Below are positions 1 to 8,289 of a stretch of 64,000 bases of DNA, in pieces. The notes beneath the pieces were generated by a model. The model saw nothing but the letters and a program-made list of their open reading frames with translations, did no database searches and was not told the DNA's origin. The first letter of the stretch is position 1; each line of letters opens with the position of its first letter. Where the stretch lies: contig NZ_CP063657.1 in the NCBI RefSeq assembly GCF_015209745.1, forward strand, positions 372,001 to 436,000, in the 5' to 3' direction. The stretch comes from Lysobacter avium (GTDB lineage: Bacteria > Pseudomonadota > Gammaproteobacteria > Xanthomonadales > Xanthomonadaceae). Position numbers and translations under genes: made by a program.

Positions 1-1
1 C

Positions 2-154
2 TGGCTGGATGTGGGCGCCGATGCGGCTTTCATTGCTGAAGCGGTTCGAAGTCAACTGGGCGCCGCGCGCACGCAGCCGATCGATTGCGAAAGTCTGGCT
101 CCGTCTGCCGGACCCGAAGCGGTGGTAGTGGGGGATAATCCCGCGGCGCGGTAG
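2..154 (+). CDS. C-terminal fragment of an unidentified protein
   Basis: An open frame enters from the left edge and gives the last 50 residues of a protein ending in DNPAAR before a TAG stop. The 5' part is outside the window. The visible tail is acidic and alanine-rich, with no motif I recognise. It ends 12 bases before the tRNA-Thr gene. The frame is supported only by continuity and codon composition typical of the window, so the product is unknown. Confidence 0.5.
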   Translation, partial: WLDVGADAAFIAEAVRSQLGAARTQPIDCESLAPSAGPEAVVVGDNPAAR

Positions 155-166
155 AATGGGAGTTTC

Positions 167-242
167 GCCGGCTTAGCTCAGTTGGTAGAGCAACCGCCTT
201 GTAAGCGGTAGGTCGTCAGTTCGACTCTGACAGCCGGCACCA
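167..242 (+). tRNA. tRNA-Thr (anticodon TGT)
   Basis: A full cloverleaf is visible. The 7-bp acceptor stem GCCGGCT pairs with AGCCGGC. The D arm carries AGTTGGTAGAG, the anticodon stem-loop has the loop CTTGTAA (anticodon TGT), and the T arm contains GTTCGACTC. The discriminator A is followed by an encoded CCA. The sequence resembles enterobacterial tRNA-Thr(TGT) closely. It lies 16 bases upstream of the arginase start and has no terminator of its own in that gap, so the two may share a transcript. Confidence 0.96.
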
Positions 243-258
243 AGGCATGGAGGTCAGC

Positions 259-1182
259 ATGAAGCGCAGCTACTCACCCGTCTCGATCATCGGTGCACCC
301 ACGGACGTGGGCGCGGGTCACCAGGGCGGACGCCTGGGCCCGGAGGCGCTTCGTATCGCCGGTCTTGGCGAAGCCCTGCAGGCGCGCGGCGTCGATGTCG
401 TCGATCGCGGCAACCTGGACGGACCTCGCAATCCCTGGACCGGACCGGTTGATGGCTACCGCCACATCGACGAAGTCACCGAGTGGAACCGGCTGGCGAT
501 GGAAGCGGTGTATGCCGAACTTTCCGCAGGCCGCATGCCGATCCTGCTCGGTGGCGATCACTGCCTGGGCATCGGTTCGGTCACCGCGGTGGCGCGCCAT
601 TGCCGCGAAACCGGCAAGAAGCTGCGCCTGCTGTGGCTGGATGCGCACGCCGACTTCAACACCAGCGAGGTGACCCCGTCGGGCAATATCCACGGCATGC
701 CGGTCGCCTGCCTGTGCGGTCTGGGCCCACGCTCGCTCACGCATCTGGGGGGCGACGCGCCGGCGATGGATGCCTCGGCTGTGCGCCAGGTAGGCATCCG
801 CTCGGTCGATGATGGCGAGAAAAAGCTCATAAAGGAACATGGTCTGGACGTCTACGACATGCGCTACATCGACGAGGTCGGCATGAAGCGGGTCATGGAA
901 GAGGCGCTGGCGGGAATGGACGATGACACCCACCTGCATGTCAGCTTCGATGTCGACTTCCTCGACCCCAGCGTGGCTCCAGGCGTCGGCACGACGGTGC
1001 CTGGCGGTCCCAACTACCGTGAAGCGCAACTGGTTATGGAGATGATCGCCGACAGCGGACGGATGGCATCGCTGGACATCATGGAGCTCAATCCCATCCT
1101 TGATCGCGACAACATGACGGCACTGGTGGCGGTCGATCTGGTGGAAAGCCTGTTCGGTAAATCCACGCTGATGCGGGCCTGA
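259..1182 (+). CDS. rocF: Arginase (ureohydrolase family)
   Basis: Cytoplasmic Mn2+-dependent arginase that hydrolyses L-arginine to ornithine and urea. The 307-residue length fits the family. The metal-binding signatures are all present: GGDH around residue 101, DAHADFN around 128-134 and SFDVDFLDP around 229-237. The last is followed by the substrate-loop sequence APGVGT. I start at the second ATG because a strong GGAGGT lies 4 bases upstream; the ATG 12 bases earlier overlaps that ribosome site and has none of its own. A hairpin terminator overlaps the stop codon. Agmatinase is a relative, but the overall pattern (PTDVGAGHQGGRLGPEAL near the N terminus) is that of bacterial arginase. Confidence 0.92.
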   Translation: MKRSYSPVSIIGAPTDVGAGHQGGRLGPEALRIAGLGEALQARGVDVVDRGNLDGPRNPWTGPVDGYRHIDEVTEWNRLAMEAVYAELSAGRMPILLGGDHCLGIGSVTAVARHCRETGKKLRLLWLDAHADFNTSEVTPSGNIHGMPVACLCGLGPRSLTHLGGDAPAMDASAVRQVGIRSVDDGEKKLIKEHGLDVYDMRYIDEVGMKRVMEEALAGMDDDTHLHVSFDVDFLDPSVAPGVGTTVPGGPNYREAQLVMEMIADSGRMASLDIMELNPILDRDNMTALVAVDLVESLFGKSTLMRA

Positions 1183-1200
1183 ACGCCGGCCCGGTTTTTT
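1174..1200 (+). terminator. Rho-independent terminator of arginase
   Basis: The 6-bp stem CGGGCC/GGCCCG has an 8-base loop that contains the arginase TGA stop, and runs into GGTTTTTT. Because the stop codon is in the loop, the terminator overlaps the coding end. Confidence 0.8.
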
Positions 1201-1341
1201 ACCTTGGTTGCACGGTGGTGCACGCCGACTTCACATCCGGTCACGCGATGATGTCGCCAAGGTCGCAGACATAAGCGATCCGATCCATTCCACCCAGGTG
1301 AGCCGGCCATTCTGGTCGGCCCCGGCTAACAGGAGAAAGCG

Positions 1342-1494
1342 ATGAAGCGTGTTATTGCCCTGATGATGGTGTCGATGTTTTCGCTCGGAATGCTGACCGC
1401 GTGCAACACCATGGCCGGTGCCGGCCAGGACGTGCAGAAGGCTGGCGAGAAGGTTGAGAAGAAGGCCGAGGACTGCAAGGACGGTCGTTGCTGA
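1342..1494 (+). CDS. Entericidin-like small lipoprotein
   Basis: A 50-residue protein with an AGGAGA ribosome site 6 bases upstream. A short basic start (MKRV) is followed by a hydrophobic stretch and the lipobox LTACN, so the mature product is a diacylated lipoprotein of about 30 residues. The mature part is charged and helical (DVQKAGEKVEKKAED) and ends in a Cys pair (DCKDGRC). Size, lipobox and the N-T-M-x-G-x-G-x-D-V start of the mature chain match the entericidin A/B (EcnAB) family, cell-envelope lipoproteins linked to stress and stationary phase. It stands alone with its own terminator. The role is inferred from the family only. Confidence 0.82.
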   Translation: MKRVIALMMVSMFSLGMLTACNTMAGAGQDVQKAGEKVEKKAEDCKDGRC

Positions 1495-1543
1495 TTTCGA
1501 TTTGAACGATTGAGCCGCTGCATGCGGCTTGAGCGTGACAGGG

Positions 1544-1567
1544 AGCCGGGGCAACCCGGCTTTTTGT
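1544..1567 (+). terminator. Rho-independent terminator of the entericidin-like gene
   Basis: The 7-bp stem AGCCGGG/CCCGGCT has a stable GCAA tetraloop and runs directly into TTTTGTT. Confidence 0.85.
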
Positions 1568-1706
1568 TGTCTGGGAAACAGCGACGTTCAGGATGATGAA
1601 GGGTCTCGTGACGCGGCGATGACTCGCCCTGAACATGCATTCTGCGAAGGTGGATGCGTGGTCAACGAACCGCATTTTCCCCCATAGATATACGAGGTTA
1701 GACACC

Positions 1707-1907
1707 ATGAACAAGGACATCATTGCCGGCAAGTGGACCCAGGTGAAAGGCAAGGCGAAGGCCAAGTGGGGCGACCTGACCGACGACGTGTTCGACGTTG
1801 CCGAAGGCAACTCGGAGTATCTGGCGGGCAAGCTGCAGGAGCAGTACGGCTGGACCCGCGAGCGCGCCGAGGAAGAAGTGTCGAACTTCGGCCGCACGCT
1901 TGATTGA
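1707..1907 (+). CDS. CsbD family protein
   Basis: A 66-residue, highly charged soluble protein. It has the CsbD pattern: an N-terminal N-K-D-x-I-x-G-K-W-x-Q-x-K-G-K core (residues 2-16), W-G-D-L, and a second helix rich in E/R. CsbD proteins are general stress-response proteins (sigma-B regulated in Bacillus) of unknown biochemical function. I use the ATG 9 bases after ACGAGG; the frame is open further upstream, but those residues do not look like the family. It has its own terminator and sits beside the entericidin-like lipoprotein, another stress-associated small protein. Confidence 0.87.
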   Translation: MNKDIIAGKWTQVKGKAKAKWGDLTDDVFDVAEGNSEYLAGKLQEQYGWTRERAEEEVSNFGRTLD

Positions 1908-1970
1908 TTGCACAGTGGGTTGCACGGCCGTGCTGACAGCCGACGGTTGACGTCGCAAGTCGCATAGCCA

Positions 1971-1997
1971 ACGGGCCGGGAAACCGGCCCGTTTTTT
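1971..1997 (+). terminator. Rho-independent terminator of the csbD-like gene
   Basis: A perfect 9-bp stem ACGGGCCGG/CCGGCCCGT encloses a GAAA loop and is followed by a run of six T residues. It separates the csbD-like gene from trpS. Confidence 0.9.
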
Positions 1998-2082
1998 ATT
2001 GCCTGGACGCCGAGCAACCCGGCGCGCCCTGTTGCGCCGCATCTGCCGGGTACACTGGCCCGCCGCCAATCCCGTTCACCAA

Positions 2083-3420
2083 ATGCAGCCCACCCGCGTC
2101 CTCACTGGCATCACCACCTCCGGTACTCCGCATCTTGGCAACTACGTCGGCGCGATCCGGCCCGCTGTCGCCAGCAGCCTTCGCACGGACGTGGAAGCGT
2201 TCTATTTCCTCGCCGACTACCACGCCCTGATCAAGGTGCAGGATCCGGCGCGGGTGCAGCGTTCGACGCTGGAAATCGCTGCGACGTGGCTGGCCTGCGG
2301 CCTGGCGCCGGACACGGTCTGGTTCTACCGCCAGTCCGATGTGCCCGAAACCACCGAGTTGAACTGGCTGCTGACCTGCGTCGCCGGCAAGGGCGTGCTC
2401 AACCGCGCGCACGCCTACAAGGCCTCGGTGGACAAGAACCGCGAGGCAGGAGAGGACGATGACGCCGGGATCTCCGCCGGTCTCTTCATGTACCCGGTGC
2501 TGATGGCCGCCGACATCCTCCTGTTCAATGCGCAGAAAGTGCCGGTGGGGCGCGACCAGATCCAGCACATCGAGATGGCGCGCGACTTTGCGCAGCGCTT
2601 CAACCATCTGTACGCCGGCACCGGCGAGGACCACTTCGTGTTGCCCGAAGCGGTGATCGAGGAACAGGTGGCGACCTTGCCCGGCCTCGATGGACGCAAG
2701 ATGAGCAAGAGTTACGACAACACCATCCCCCTGTTCTGCCCGCGTCCGGAGCTGAAGAAGCTGATCTATTCGATCGTGACCGACTCGCTGGCGCCGGGCG
2801 AGGCCAAGGATGCGGACTCCTCCAACGTTTTCCAGCTCTACCAGGCGTTTGCGGATGCAGGCGAAACCGCATCGATGCGGCAGGCGTTTGCAGACGGGAT
2901 TGCGTGGGGCGAGGCGAAAGAGGCGCTGTTTGAGCGCATCGACGCGGAAATCTCGCCGCTGCGCGAGAAGTACGAGTCGTTGATGGCGAGGCCGAGCGAA
3001 ATCGAGACAATCCTGCGCGATGGCGCCTCCAGGCTGCGTCGCCAGCTGGCAGCCCCGCGCCTGGCGGCGCTGCGCGAGGCCGTCGGTCTGCGTCCGTTGT
3101 CGCACGCCGGCACGGTAGACGTCCCTGTGGCCCCCGGGAAGCCTTCACTGCCCGTGTTCAAGCAGTACCGCGAGGACGACGGGCGGTTCTACTTCAAGCT
3201 GATGGTCGACGAGCGCGTTCTGCTGCAGAGCGGCGGTTTTGATTCGCCGCGCGATGCCGGCCAGCACATCGCGGTCCTGCGCCGCGAAGGTTACGTGTCG
3301 GCCGATCCCGCGCTCACGCTGGGCGAGGGTGTTCTTGCCGACGAGGTGCGCGGGGCTTTGGCCACGCTGGCCGCGGAAGATGCCCGAAAGGCGGCGCAGA
3401 AGGCAGCGGACGCGCGCTAG
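2083..3420 (+). CDS. trpS: Tryptophanyl-tRNA synthetase with C-terminal extension
   Basis: Charges tRNA-Trp in the cytoplasm. The class Ib signatures are visible: TPHLGNYVG (HIGH-like) near residue 20 and GRKMSKSYDN (KMSKS) near residue 205. The protein is 445 residues, about 110 longer than the E. coli enzyme. The extra part, roughly residues 355-445, contains a segment (RFYFKLMVDERVLLQSGG plus DSPRDAGQHI) that resembles the DUF1508/YegP fold, followed by a charged helix. I place the start at ATG in front of QPTRVLTG because homologous enzymes begin there; the frame is open 28 codons further upstream. Longer TrpS proteins are known to me from Xanthomonadaceae; the function of the tail is unknown. 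Confidence 0.95.
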   Translation: MQPTRVLTGITTSGTPHLGNYVGAIRPAVASSLRTDVEAFYFLADYHALIKVQDPARVQRSTLEIAATWLACGLAPDTVWFYRQSDVPETTELNWLLTCVAGKGVLNRAHAYKASVDKNREAGEDDDAGISAGLFMYPVLMAADILLFNAQKVPVGRDQIQHIEMARDFAQRFNHLYAGTGEDHFVLPEAVIEEQVATLPGLDGRKMSKSYDNTIPLFCPRPELKKLIYSIVTDSLAPGEAKDADSSNVFQLYQAFADAGETASMRQAFADGIAWGEAKEALFERIDAEISPLREKYESLMARPSEIETILRDGASRLRRQLAAPRLAALREAVGLRPLSHAGTVDVPVAPGKPSLPVFKQYREDDGRFYFKLMVDERVLLQSGGFDSPRDAGQHIAVLRREGYVSADPALTLGEGVLADEVRGALATLAAEDARKAAQKAADAR

Positions 3421-3492
3421 ATTCTGATGCGCAGATGACCGCGTCGGCCGCGCCCGCCCGCGGAAGTTGGACTCCAACCGTCACCGCACACA

Positions 3493-3522
3493 GCATGAAG
3501 CCGGGTCGCCCCGGCTTCATGC
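3493..3522. terminator. Hairpin between convergent trpS and E2 genes
   Basis: A perfect 13-bp inverted repeat (GCATGAAGCCGGG and its complement) encloses a TCGC loop in the gap between the converging trpS and dihydrolipoamide acyltransferase genes. There is no long T run on either side, so intrinsic termination is not certain. Its place suggests a bidirectional transcript end or 3'-end stabiliser. Confidence 0.6.
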
Positions 3523-3555
3523 GTTACAGCGGCTGCCAAAGGCCGGAGTCTTCGG

Positions 3556-4965
3556 TCAGTTGGGCAGCGCCAGGTCGTCCAGCAGCGCCTTCAGGAACCG
3601 CGCGGCCTCGCCACCGGTTGCGGCGCGATGGTCGAAGGTCAGCGAGATCGGCATCCGCCGGTGCACCTCGATGCCACCGATCACCGCCACAACGTCGTGG
3701 GAGAGCTTGCCCGCGCCCACGATCGCCACCGTCGGCGGTACCACCACCGGCGTGGCGTAGCGGCCGGCGAACATGCCGAAGTTGGACAGGCTGATGGTGT
3801 AGCCCGACAGCTCGCTGGCCGGGATCGAACGGTCCTCGACCTGCGCGCGCAGGCGCTTGATCGCCGAACGGATGCCGTTGCCGTCGAGCACGTCCGCGTT
3901 GCGCAGGGCGGGCACGAACAAACCATCGTCGGTGTCCACCGCAATGCCGATGTCGACATGCGGATGCATCGTGCGCACCAGCTTGTCGCCATCGAACCAC
4001 GCGTTGAGCGCCGGGACTTCCTTGCAGGCATTGCAGATGGCGCGGATCAGGCGCGCGGTGATGTCCTGCTTGCCGATCCACCCATGCAGGTCGGCGTCAT
4101 CGACCAGGGTTGTCGGCACGACCTGCGCGTGCGCGGCGGCCATCACCCGGGCCATGTTGCGACGCACGCCCTTGAGCTGCTCGGGCTGGCCGCTGGCGGC
4201 GACGCCCGGCGGCTGGGTGCGCATCGGCTTGCCCGACTGCGACAGCGTGCTGCGGGCGGCAGCGGGCGCTGCGGAAGTCTGTGCAGCCGGGGCCGGCGCA
4301 GCAGCGGGTGCCTGTCGGGCCGGTGCCGCGCCCACGGCCGCGCTGCCGTCGGCCGCGGCCTGCTTGACGTCGGCCATGGTGACCACGCCGTCGGTGCCGG
4401 TCGCGGTAACCCGTGCCAGGTCGACCTTCAGCTTGCGCGCCAGTGCGCGCACCGCCGGCATCGCCTTGACGCCGCCCACGGTGCTGGCCTGCTCGCTGCG
4501 GATGGCATCGGAGGACTGCATCGCGCCAACGACGGTGCCGCTGTCAGCGCGGGGCTCGCCTTCCGGCGGTGTCTCACCCTTATCGCTGATCGCGCCGCCA
4601 TCGTCGGAGGCAACCACCTTGTCATCGCTGGCCGGATCCTCGCTGCCCACGCCCTTGCCCGGCGGAGGCGGGCCGTGGCCGTGGCCGGTGTCCTGTCCGG
4701 CGGAGCGCTGCGGAAGCGAGGCATCCACCTCGAACTCGGCCAGCATCGCTCCGGTGGTGATGACATCGCCGGCTTCACCAGCCAGCCTGGTCACCTTGCC
4801 CGAGACCGGGGACGGCACCTCGACCACGGCCTTGGCGGTTTCCATCGAGACCAGCGCCTCGTCCAGGCGGATGGTGTCGCCCACCTTTACCGACCATTCC
4901 ACGATGGTCGCGTCCGGCAGGCCCTCGCCCAGATCGGGCAGGTAGAACGTGTTCTTGTTGCTCAT
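3556..4965 (-). CDS. Dihydrolipoamide acyltransferase (E2) of a 2-oxoacid dehydrogenase complex
   Basis: E2 core of a pyruvate or branched-chain 2-oxoacid dehydrogenase: takes the acyl group from E1 on a swinging lipoyl arm and passes it to CoA. The 469 residues comprise one N-terminal lipoyl domain (about 1-82, lipoyl lysine K45 in ETAKA), a long Gly/Pro/Ala/Asp-rich linker, a peripheral subunit-binding domain (about 168-205) and the C-terminal catalytic domain (about 240-469). The active-site motif reads DHRAATGG: the catalytic His-Arg is present, but the usual Asp of HRxxDG is Thr. A good ribosome site (AAGGA, 5-base spacing) supports the start. It is third in an operon after E1 alpha and E1 beta. 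No E3 gene is in the window. Confidence 0.9.
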   Translation of the reverse strand: MSNKNTFYLPDLGEGLPDATIVEWSVKVGDTIRLDEALVSMETAKAVVEVPSPVSGKVTRLAGEAGDVITTGAMLAEFEVDASLPQRSAGQDTGHGHGPPPPGKGVGSEDPASDDKVVASDDGGAISDKGETPPEGEPRADSGTVVGAMQSSDAIRSEQASTVGGVKAMPAVRALARKLKVDLARVTATGTDGVVTMADVKQAAADGSAAVGAAPARQAPAAAPAPAAQTSAAPAAARSTLSQSGKPMRTQPPGVAASGQPEQLKGVRRNMARVMAAAHAQVVPTTLVDDADLHGWIGKQDITARLIRAICNACKEVPALNAWFDGDKLVRTMHPHVDIGIAVDTDDGLFVPALRNADVLDGNGIRSAIKRLRAQVEDRSIPASELSGYTISLSNFGMFAGRYATPVVVPPTVAIVGAGKLSHDVVAVIGGIEVHRRMPISLTFDHRAATGGEAARFLKALLDDLALPN

Positions 4966-5048
4966 GGCAGTCCTTCTATGTGCTTGGGCCTATCTGCGTG
5001 GGCGCCCGGGCGCCCGGCATGGCATCGGTGGAATTCTGGCGCGTTGGC

Positions 5049-6050
5049 TCAGCTGGCCGCCATCGCGCGCCGGGCCGCCTCGACCACCCGCTCAACGCTG
5101 GGCAAGTACTTCATCTCCAGGCGGAACAGCGGGATGTGGGTGTCGTAGCCGGTGACGCGCTCGACCGGGGCGACCAGGTCGTACATCGACTCCTCGGCCA
5201 GACGCGCGGCGATCTCCGCGCCGAAGCCGGCGGTCTTGGGCGCCTCGTGCACGATCACGCAGCGGCCGGTCCTGGACACCGACTCGGCGATTGTCGCGAA
5301 GTCCAGCGGTCGCAGGGTGGCGACGTCGATGACCTCGGCGCTGATCCCTTCGGCGTCCAGCTTCTCGGCGGCCTCCAGCGCTTCCTTCACCTGCGCGCCC
5401 CAGGTCACCAGGGTCACGTCGGTGCCGTCGCGCAGCACGTAGCAGACGTCCAGCGGCAGGGCCTCGCCGTCGTCGGGCACGACCTCCTTGTACTGGCGGT
5501 AGATGCGCTTGGGTTCGAAGAAGATCACCGGGTCGGGCTCGCGGATCGCCGCCAGCAGCATGCCGTAGGCGCGCTGCGGCGATGACGGCATGACCACGCG
5601 CAGGCCGGGCACGTTGGTGAAGATCGCCTCGTTGGCCTCGCTGTGGTGCTCCGGCGCACGGATGCCGCCGCCCCAGGGCACGCGCAGCACCATCGGGCAG
5701 GTCAGCCGGCCGCGGGTGCGATAGCGCATGCGCGCGGCGTGGCAGACGATGAAGTCGACCATCGGGTACATGAAGCCGTCGAACTGGGCCTCGGCGATCG
5801 GGCGCATACCCTGGCTGGCCATGCCGACGGTCAGGCCGGCGATGGTGGTCTCGTCCAGCGGCGTGTCGATGATGCGCTCGGAGCCGAACTTGGCGTGCAG
5901 GCCGGCGGTAGCGCGGAACACGCCGCCGTTGACGCCGACGTCCTCGCCCAGCACCACGACGCTGTCATCGGCGCGCAACTCGTAGTCCATGGCCTGGGTC
6001 AGTGCCTCGATCAGGGTGATCGCGGCAGGTGCATTGGTGGTGGTGCTCAT
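5049..6050 (-). CDS. 2-oxoacid dehydrogenase E1 component, beta subunit
   Basis: Transketolase-like beta chain (333 residues) that completes the thiamine-diphosphate site of the heterodimeric E1 and decarboxylates pyruvate or branched-chain 2-oxoacids. Characteristic segments are VVLGEDVG, FDTPL-type IIDTPLDE, the EAQFDGF/YPMVDFI stretch near residue 95-110, and the C-terminal transketolase domain with VIDVATLRPLD. The start ATG overlaps the alpha-chain stop by 4 bases (ATGA), so the subunits are translationally coupled. An in-frame extension upstream lies inside the alpha gene and is not needed. The sequence alone does not decide between pyruvate and branched-chain substrates. Confidence 0.92.
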   Translation of the reverse strand: MSTTTNAPAAITLIEALTQAMDYELRADDSVVVLGEDVGVNGGVFRATAGLHAKFGSERIIDTPLDETTIAGLTVGMASQGMRPIAEAQFDGFMYPMVDFIVCHAARMRYRTRGRLTCPMVLRVPWGGGIRAPEHHSEANEAIFTNVPGLRVVMPSSPQRAYGMLLAAIREPDPVIFFEPKRIYRQYKEVVPDDGEALPLDVCYVLRDGTDVTLVTWGAQVKEALEAAEKLDAEGISAEVIDVATLRPLDFATIAESVSRTGRCVIVHEAPKTAGFGAEIAARLAEESMYDLVAPVERVTGYDTHIPLFRLEMKYLPSVERVVEAARRAMAAS

Positions 6051-7120
6051 GCCCGGCCCTCCCGGTCGATGGCTTGTTGGCGCTGTTCCAGCAGGTCCGG
6101 TGGCGGATCGGCGTAGAGGTAGTCGAACATCGCCTCGACCGGCTGCACCGGGGTTTCCAGATAGGCGTTGATCTCGATGTCGACCAGGCGACCGCACTCC
6201 TCGATCCACTCCGCTTCCTGCTCTTCCGACCACAGGCCCTGGTCGGTCAGGTAGGTGCGCAGGCGCAGCATCGGCTCGCGGGTCCAGCCGTCCTTGACCT
6301 CGGCTTCGTCACGGTAGCGGCGGGCGTCGTCGGCGGTGGTGTGGTCGTGCAGGCGGTAGGTCATGAACTCCAGCACGGTGCCGCCTTCGCCGTTGCGCGC
6401 GCGCTCGGTGGCCAGGCGCATCGCCTCCAGCACCGCGATGAGGTCGTTGCCATCGACCTGCAGGCAATGCAGGCCGCCGGCCAGGCCCTTCTGGGCAAGG
6501 GTCTCGGCGCCGGTCTGGGCGTGGCGCGGCACGGAGATCGCCCAGCCGTTGTTGATCACGCACAGCACCAGCGGCGATGTGAACGCGCCGGCGGAGTTCA
6601 ATGCGGCGTAGAAATCGGTCTTCGACGAGCCGCCATCGCCACAGCAGGCGACCGCAACGCGCGGCTGCTTGCGCAGCTTGAACGACAGCGCCGCACCGGC
6701 CGCCATCAGGCACTGGGTCGAGATCGGCACGCACCAGGGGTAATCGTGCGGCGCGTCGGCGAAGTCGTTGCCACGCTCGTCGCCGCCCCAGTACAGCAGT
6801 ACTTCGCGCGGCTTCACCCCGCGCATGAACTGGGCGCCGTACTCGCGGTAGCTCGGCGCGAACACGTCCTCGGGCCTCATCGAGGCGCCGATGCCGACGT
6901 GGGTGGCCTCATGCCCCAGGCTGGCCGCGTAGGTCCCCAGCTTGCCGGTGCGCTGCAGCTTGATAGCCTTGCTGTCAAAGGTGCGCACGAAGAGCATCTG
7001 CTTGAACAGCGGCACCAGCGCCTTGGGATCGCGGAAAGCCTCGGGCAGCTCGCCGACCGGCTTGCCGTCTTCGCCAAGGTATTGCATGTACTTGATTTCA
7101 AATGTCGCAGCAACCTTCAT
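6047..7120 (-). CDS. 2-oxoacid dehydrogenase E1 component, alpha subunit
   Basis: Thiamine-diphosphate-binding alpha chain (357 residues) of a heterodimeric pyruvate or branched-chain 2-oxoacid dehydrogenase. The ThDP motif runs from CCGDGGSS (about residue 175) to VINNGWAIS about 30 residues later. The family stretch LGHEATHVGIG is near residue 70, and YRLHDHTTADD is in the phosphorylation-loop region. I start at MKVAATFEIKYMQYL rather than 16 codons upstream because that is where similarity to the family begins. It is first in the E1 alpha-E1 beta-E2 operon and divergent from tryptophan 2,3-dioxygenase, with 135 bases between them. Confidence 0.9.
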   Translation of the reverse strand: MKVAATFEIKYMQYLGEDGKPVGELPEAFRDPKALVPLFKQMLFVRTFDSKAIKLQRTGKLGTYAASLGHEATHVGIGASMRPEDVFAPSYREYGAQFMRGVKPREVLLYWGGDERGNDFADAPHDYPWCVPISTQCLMAAGAALSFKLRKQPRVAVACCGDGGSSKTDFYAALNSAGAFTSPLVLCVINNGWAISVPRHAQTGAETLAQKGLAGGLHCLQVDGNDLIAVLEAMRLATERARNGEGGTVLEFMTYRLHDHTTADDARRYRDEAEVKDGWTREPMLRLRTYLTDQGLWSEEQEAEWIEECGRLVDIEINAYLETPVQPVEAMFDYLYADPPPDLLEQRQQAIDREGRA

Positions 7121-7255
7121 TGCTTGATTCCCAGGAGCCCACGAAAGTCGCCCATGATACCGGCCCAACGTTGAAAGACCGTTGCGCGCTGCGGCAAAAC
7201 CCGTCGCTACGTCGTTTTGATGGGTTAGGCTTGGGAGTTAGCTGAGGGAGCGGTC

Positions 7256-8113
7256 ATGACTTCGGACACCAACGAGCGCGCACTGGAAACCGGCATCCAC
7301 ACCGATCTGGCCGGACGGATGAGCTACGGCGGTTACCTGCACCTGGACCGCCTGCTCGATGCGCAGAAGCCGGTGTCCGATCCGCCCGAACACGACGAGA
7401 TGCTGTTCATCGTCCAGCATCAGGTGTCCGAGCTGTGGCTGAAGCTGATCATCCACGAGTTGAAGGCGGCGATTGTCCATCTGCGCGCCGATGACCTGGG
7501 CGCCTGCCAGAAGGGATTCGCGCGTTGCAAGCAGGTGCTCCGGCAACTGACCGAGATGTGGTCGGTGCTGGAAACGCTGACGCCGGCGGACTACATGAAA
7601 TTCCGCGACACGCTGGGCCCGTCTTCAGGCTTCCAGTCGCTGCAATACCGCGAGATGGAGTTCCTGCTCGGCAACAAGAACGCCGGCATGCTGCAGGTCT
7701 TCGCCCATGATCCGGCAGCCGAGGCCACGCTGCGCGCCGCCCTGGAGGGCCCGAGCCTGTACGACGAGGCGCTGCGCTATCTGGCCCGCCACGGCCACGA
7801 CGTGCCCGCGCACCTGCTGGATCGGGACTGGACCCGCAGCCACGTATCGGACCCCGCCTTGCTGCCCGTACTCGAGCGGATCTACGAGGAGTCCAGCGAC
7901 CACTGGCAGGCCTACCACCTGTGCGAGGACCTGGTCGACCTGGAGAGCCAGTTCCAGCTCTGGCGCTTCCGCCACATGCGCACGGTGATGCGGATCATCG
8001 GCTTCAAGCGCGGCACGGGTGGCTCATCCGGCGTGGACTTCCTGAAGAAGGCCCTGGACCTGACGTTCTTCCCGGAGCTGTTCGAGGTAAGGACCCGGAT
8101 CGGCATCGACTGA
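7256..8113 (+). CDS. kynA: Tryptophan 2,3-dioxygenase
   Basis: Heme enzyme opening the indole ring of L-tryptophan to N-formylkynurenine, the first step of the kynurenine route. The 285 residues match the bacterial family. Signatures are [12 protein letters not shown] near the N terminus, [15 protein letters not shown], the [13 protein letters not shown] substrate region and the C-terminal [18 protein letters not shown], which holds the proximal heme histidine. GAGGGAG precedes the ATG by 5 bases. No kynurenine formamidase or kynureninase is nearby. It lies among other amino-acid catabolic genes (arginase, hpd, hmgA). Confidence 0.96.
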   Translation: MTSDTNERALETGIHTDLAGRMSYGGYLHLDRLLDAQKPVSDPPEHDEMLFIVQHQVSELWLKLIIHELKAAIVHLRADDLGACQKGFARCKQVLRQLTEMWSVLETLTPADYMKFRDTLGPSSGFQSLQYREMEFLLGNKNAGMLQVFAHDPAAEATLRAALEGPSLYDEALRYLARHGHDVPAHLLDRDWTRSHVSDPALLPVLERIYEESSDHWQAYHLCEDLVDLESQFQLWRFRHMRTVMRIIGFKRGTGGSSGVDFLKKALDLTFFPELFEVRTRIGID

Positions 8114-8289
8114 CCCCCATTCAGCCTTCACCGCGGTTGACGCGCCAGCGCGTGGTGGTTAAACCTAGTCGCTTCGTCCGGCGAGCTGCCGGTCGGACCC
8201 GCCCGTACTGAATGCCGCGCAGCGGTCAGGGCATTTCCAGACAGGCGGCCGTCACGGCGTCGACCACTTCCCGGGGAGAAGCAACAGCA

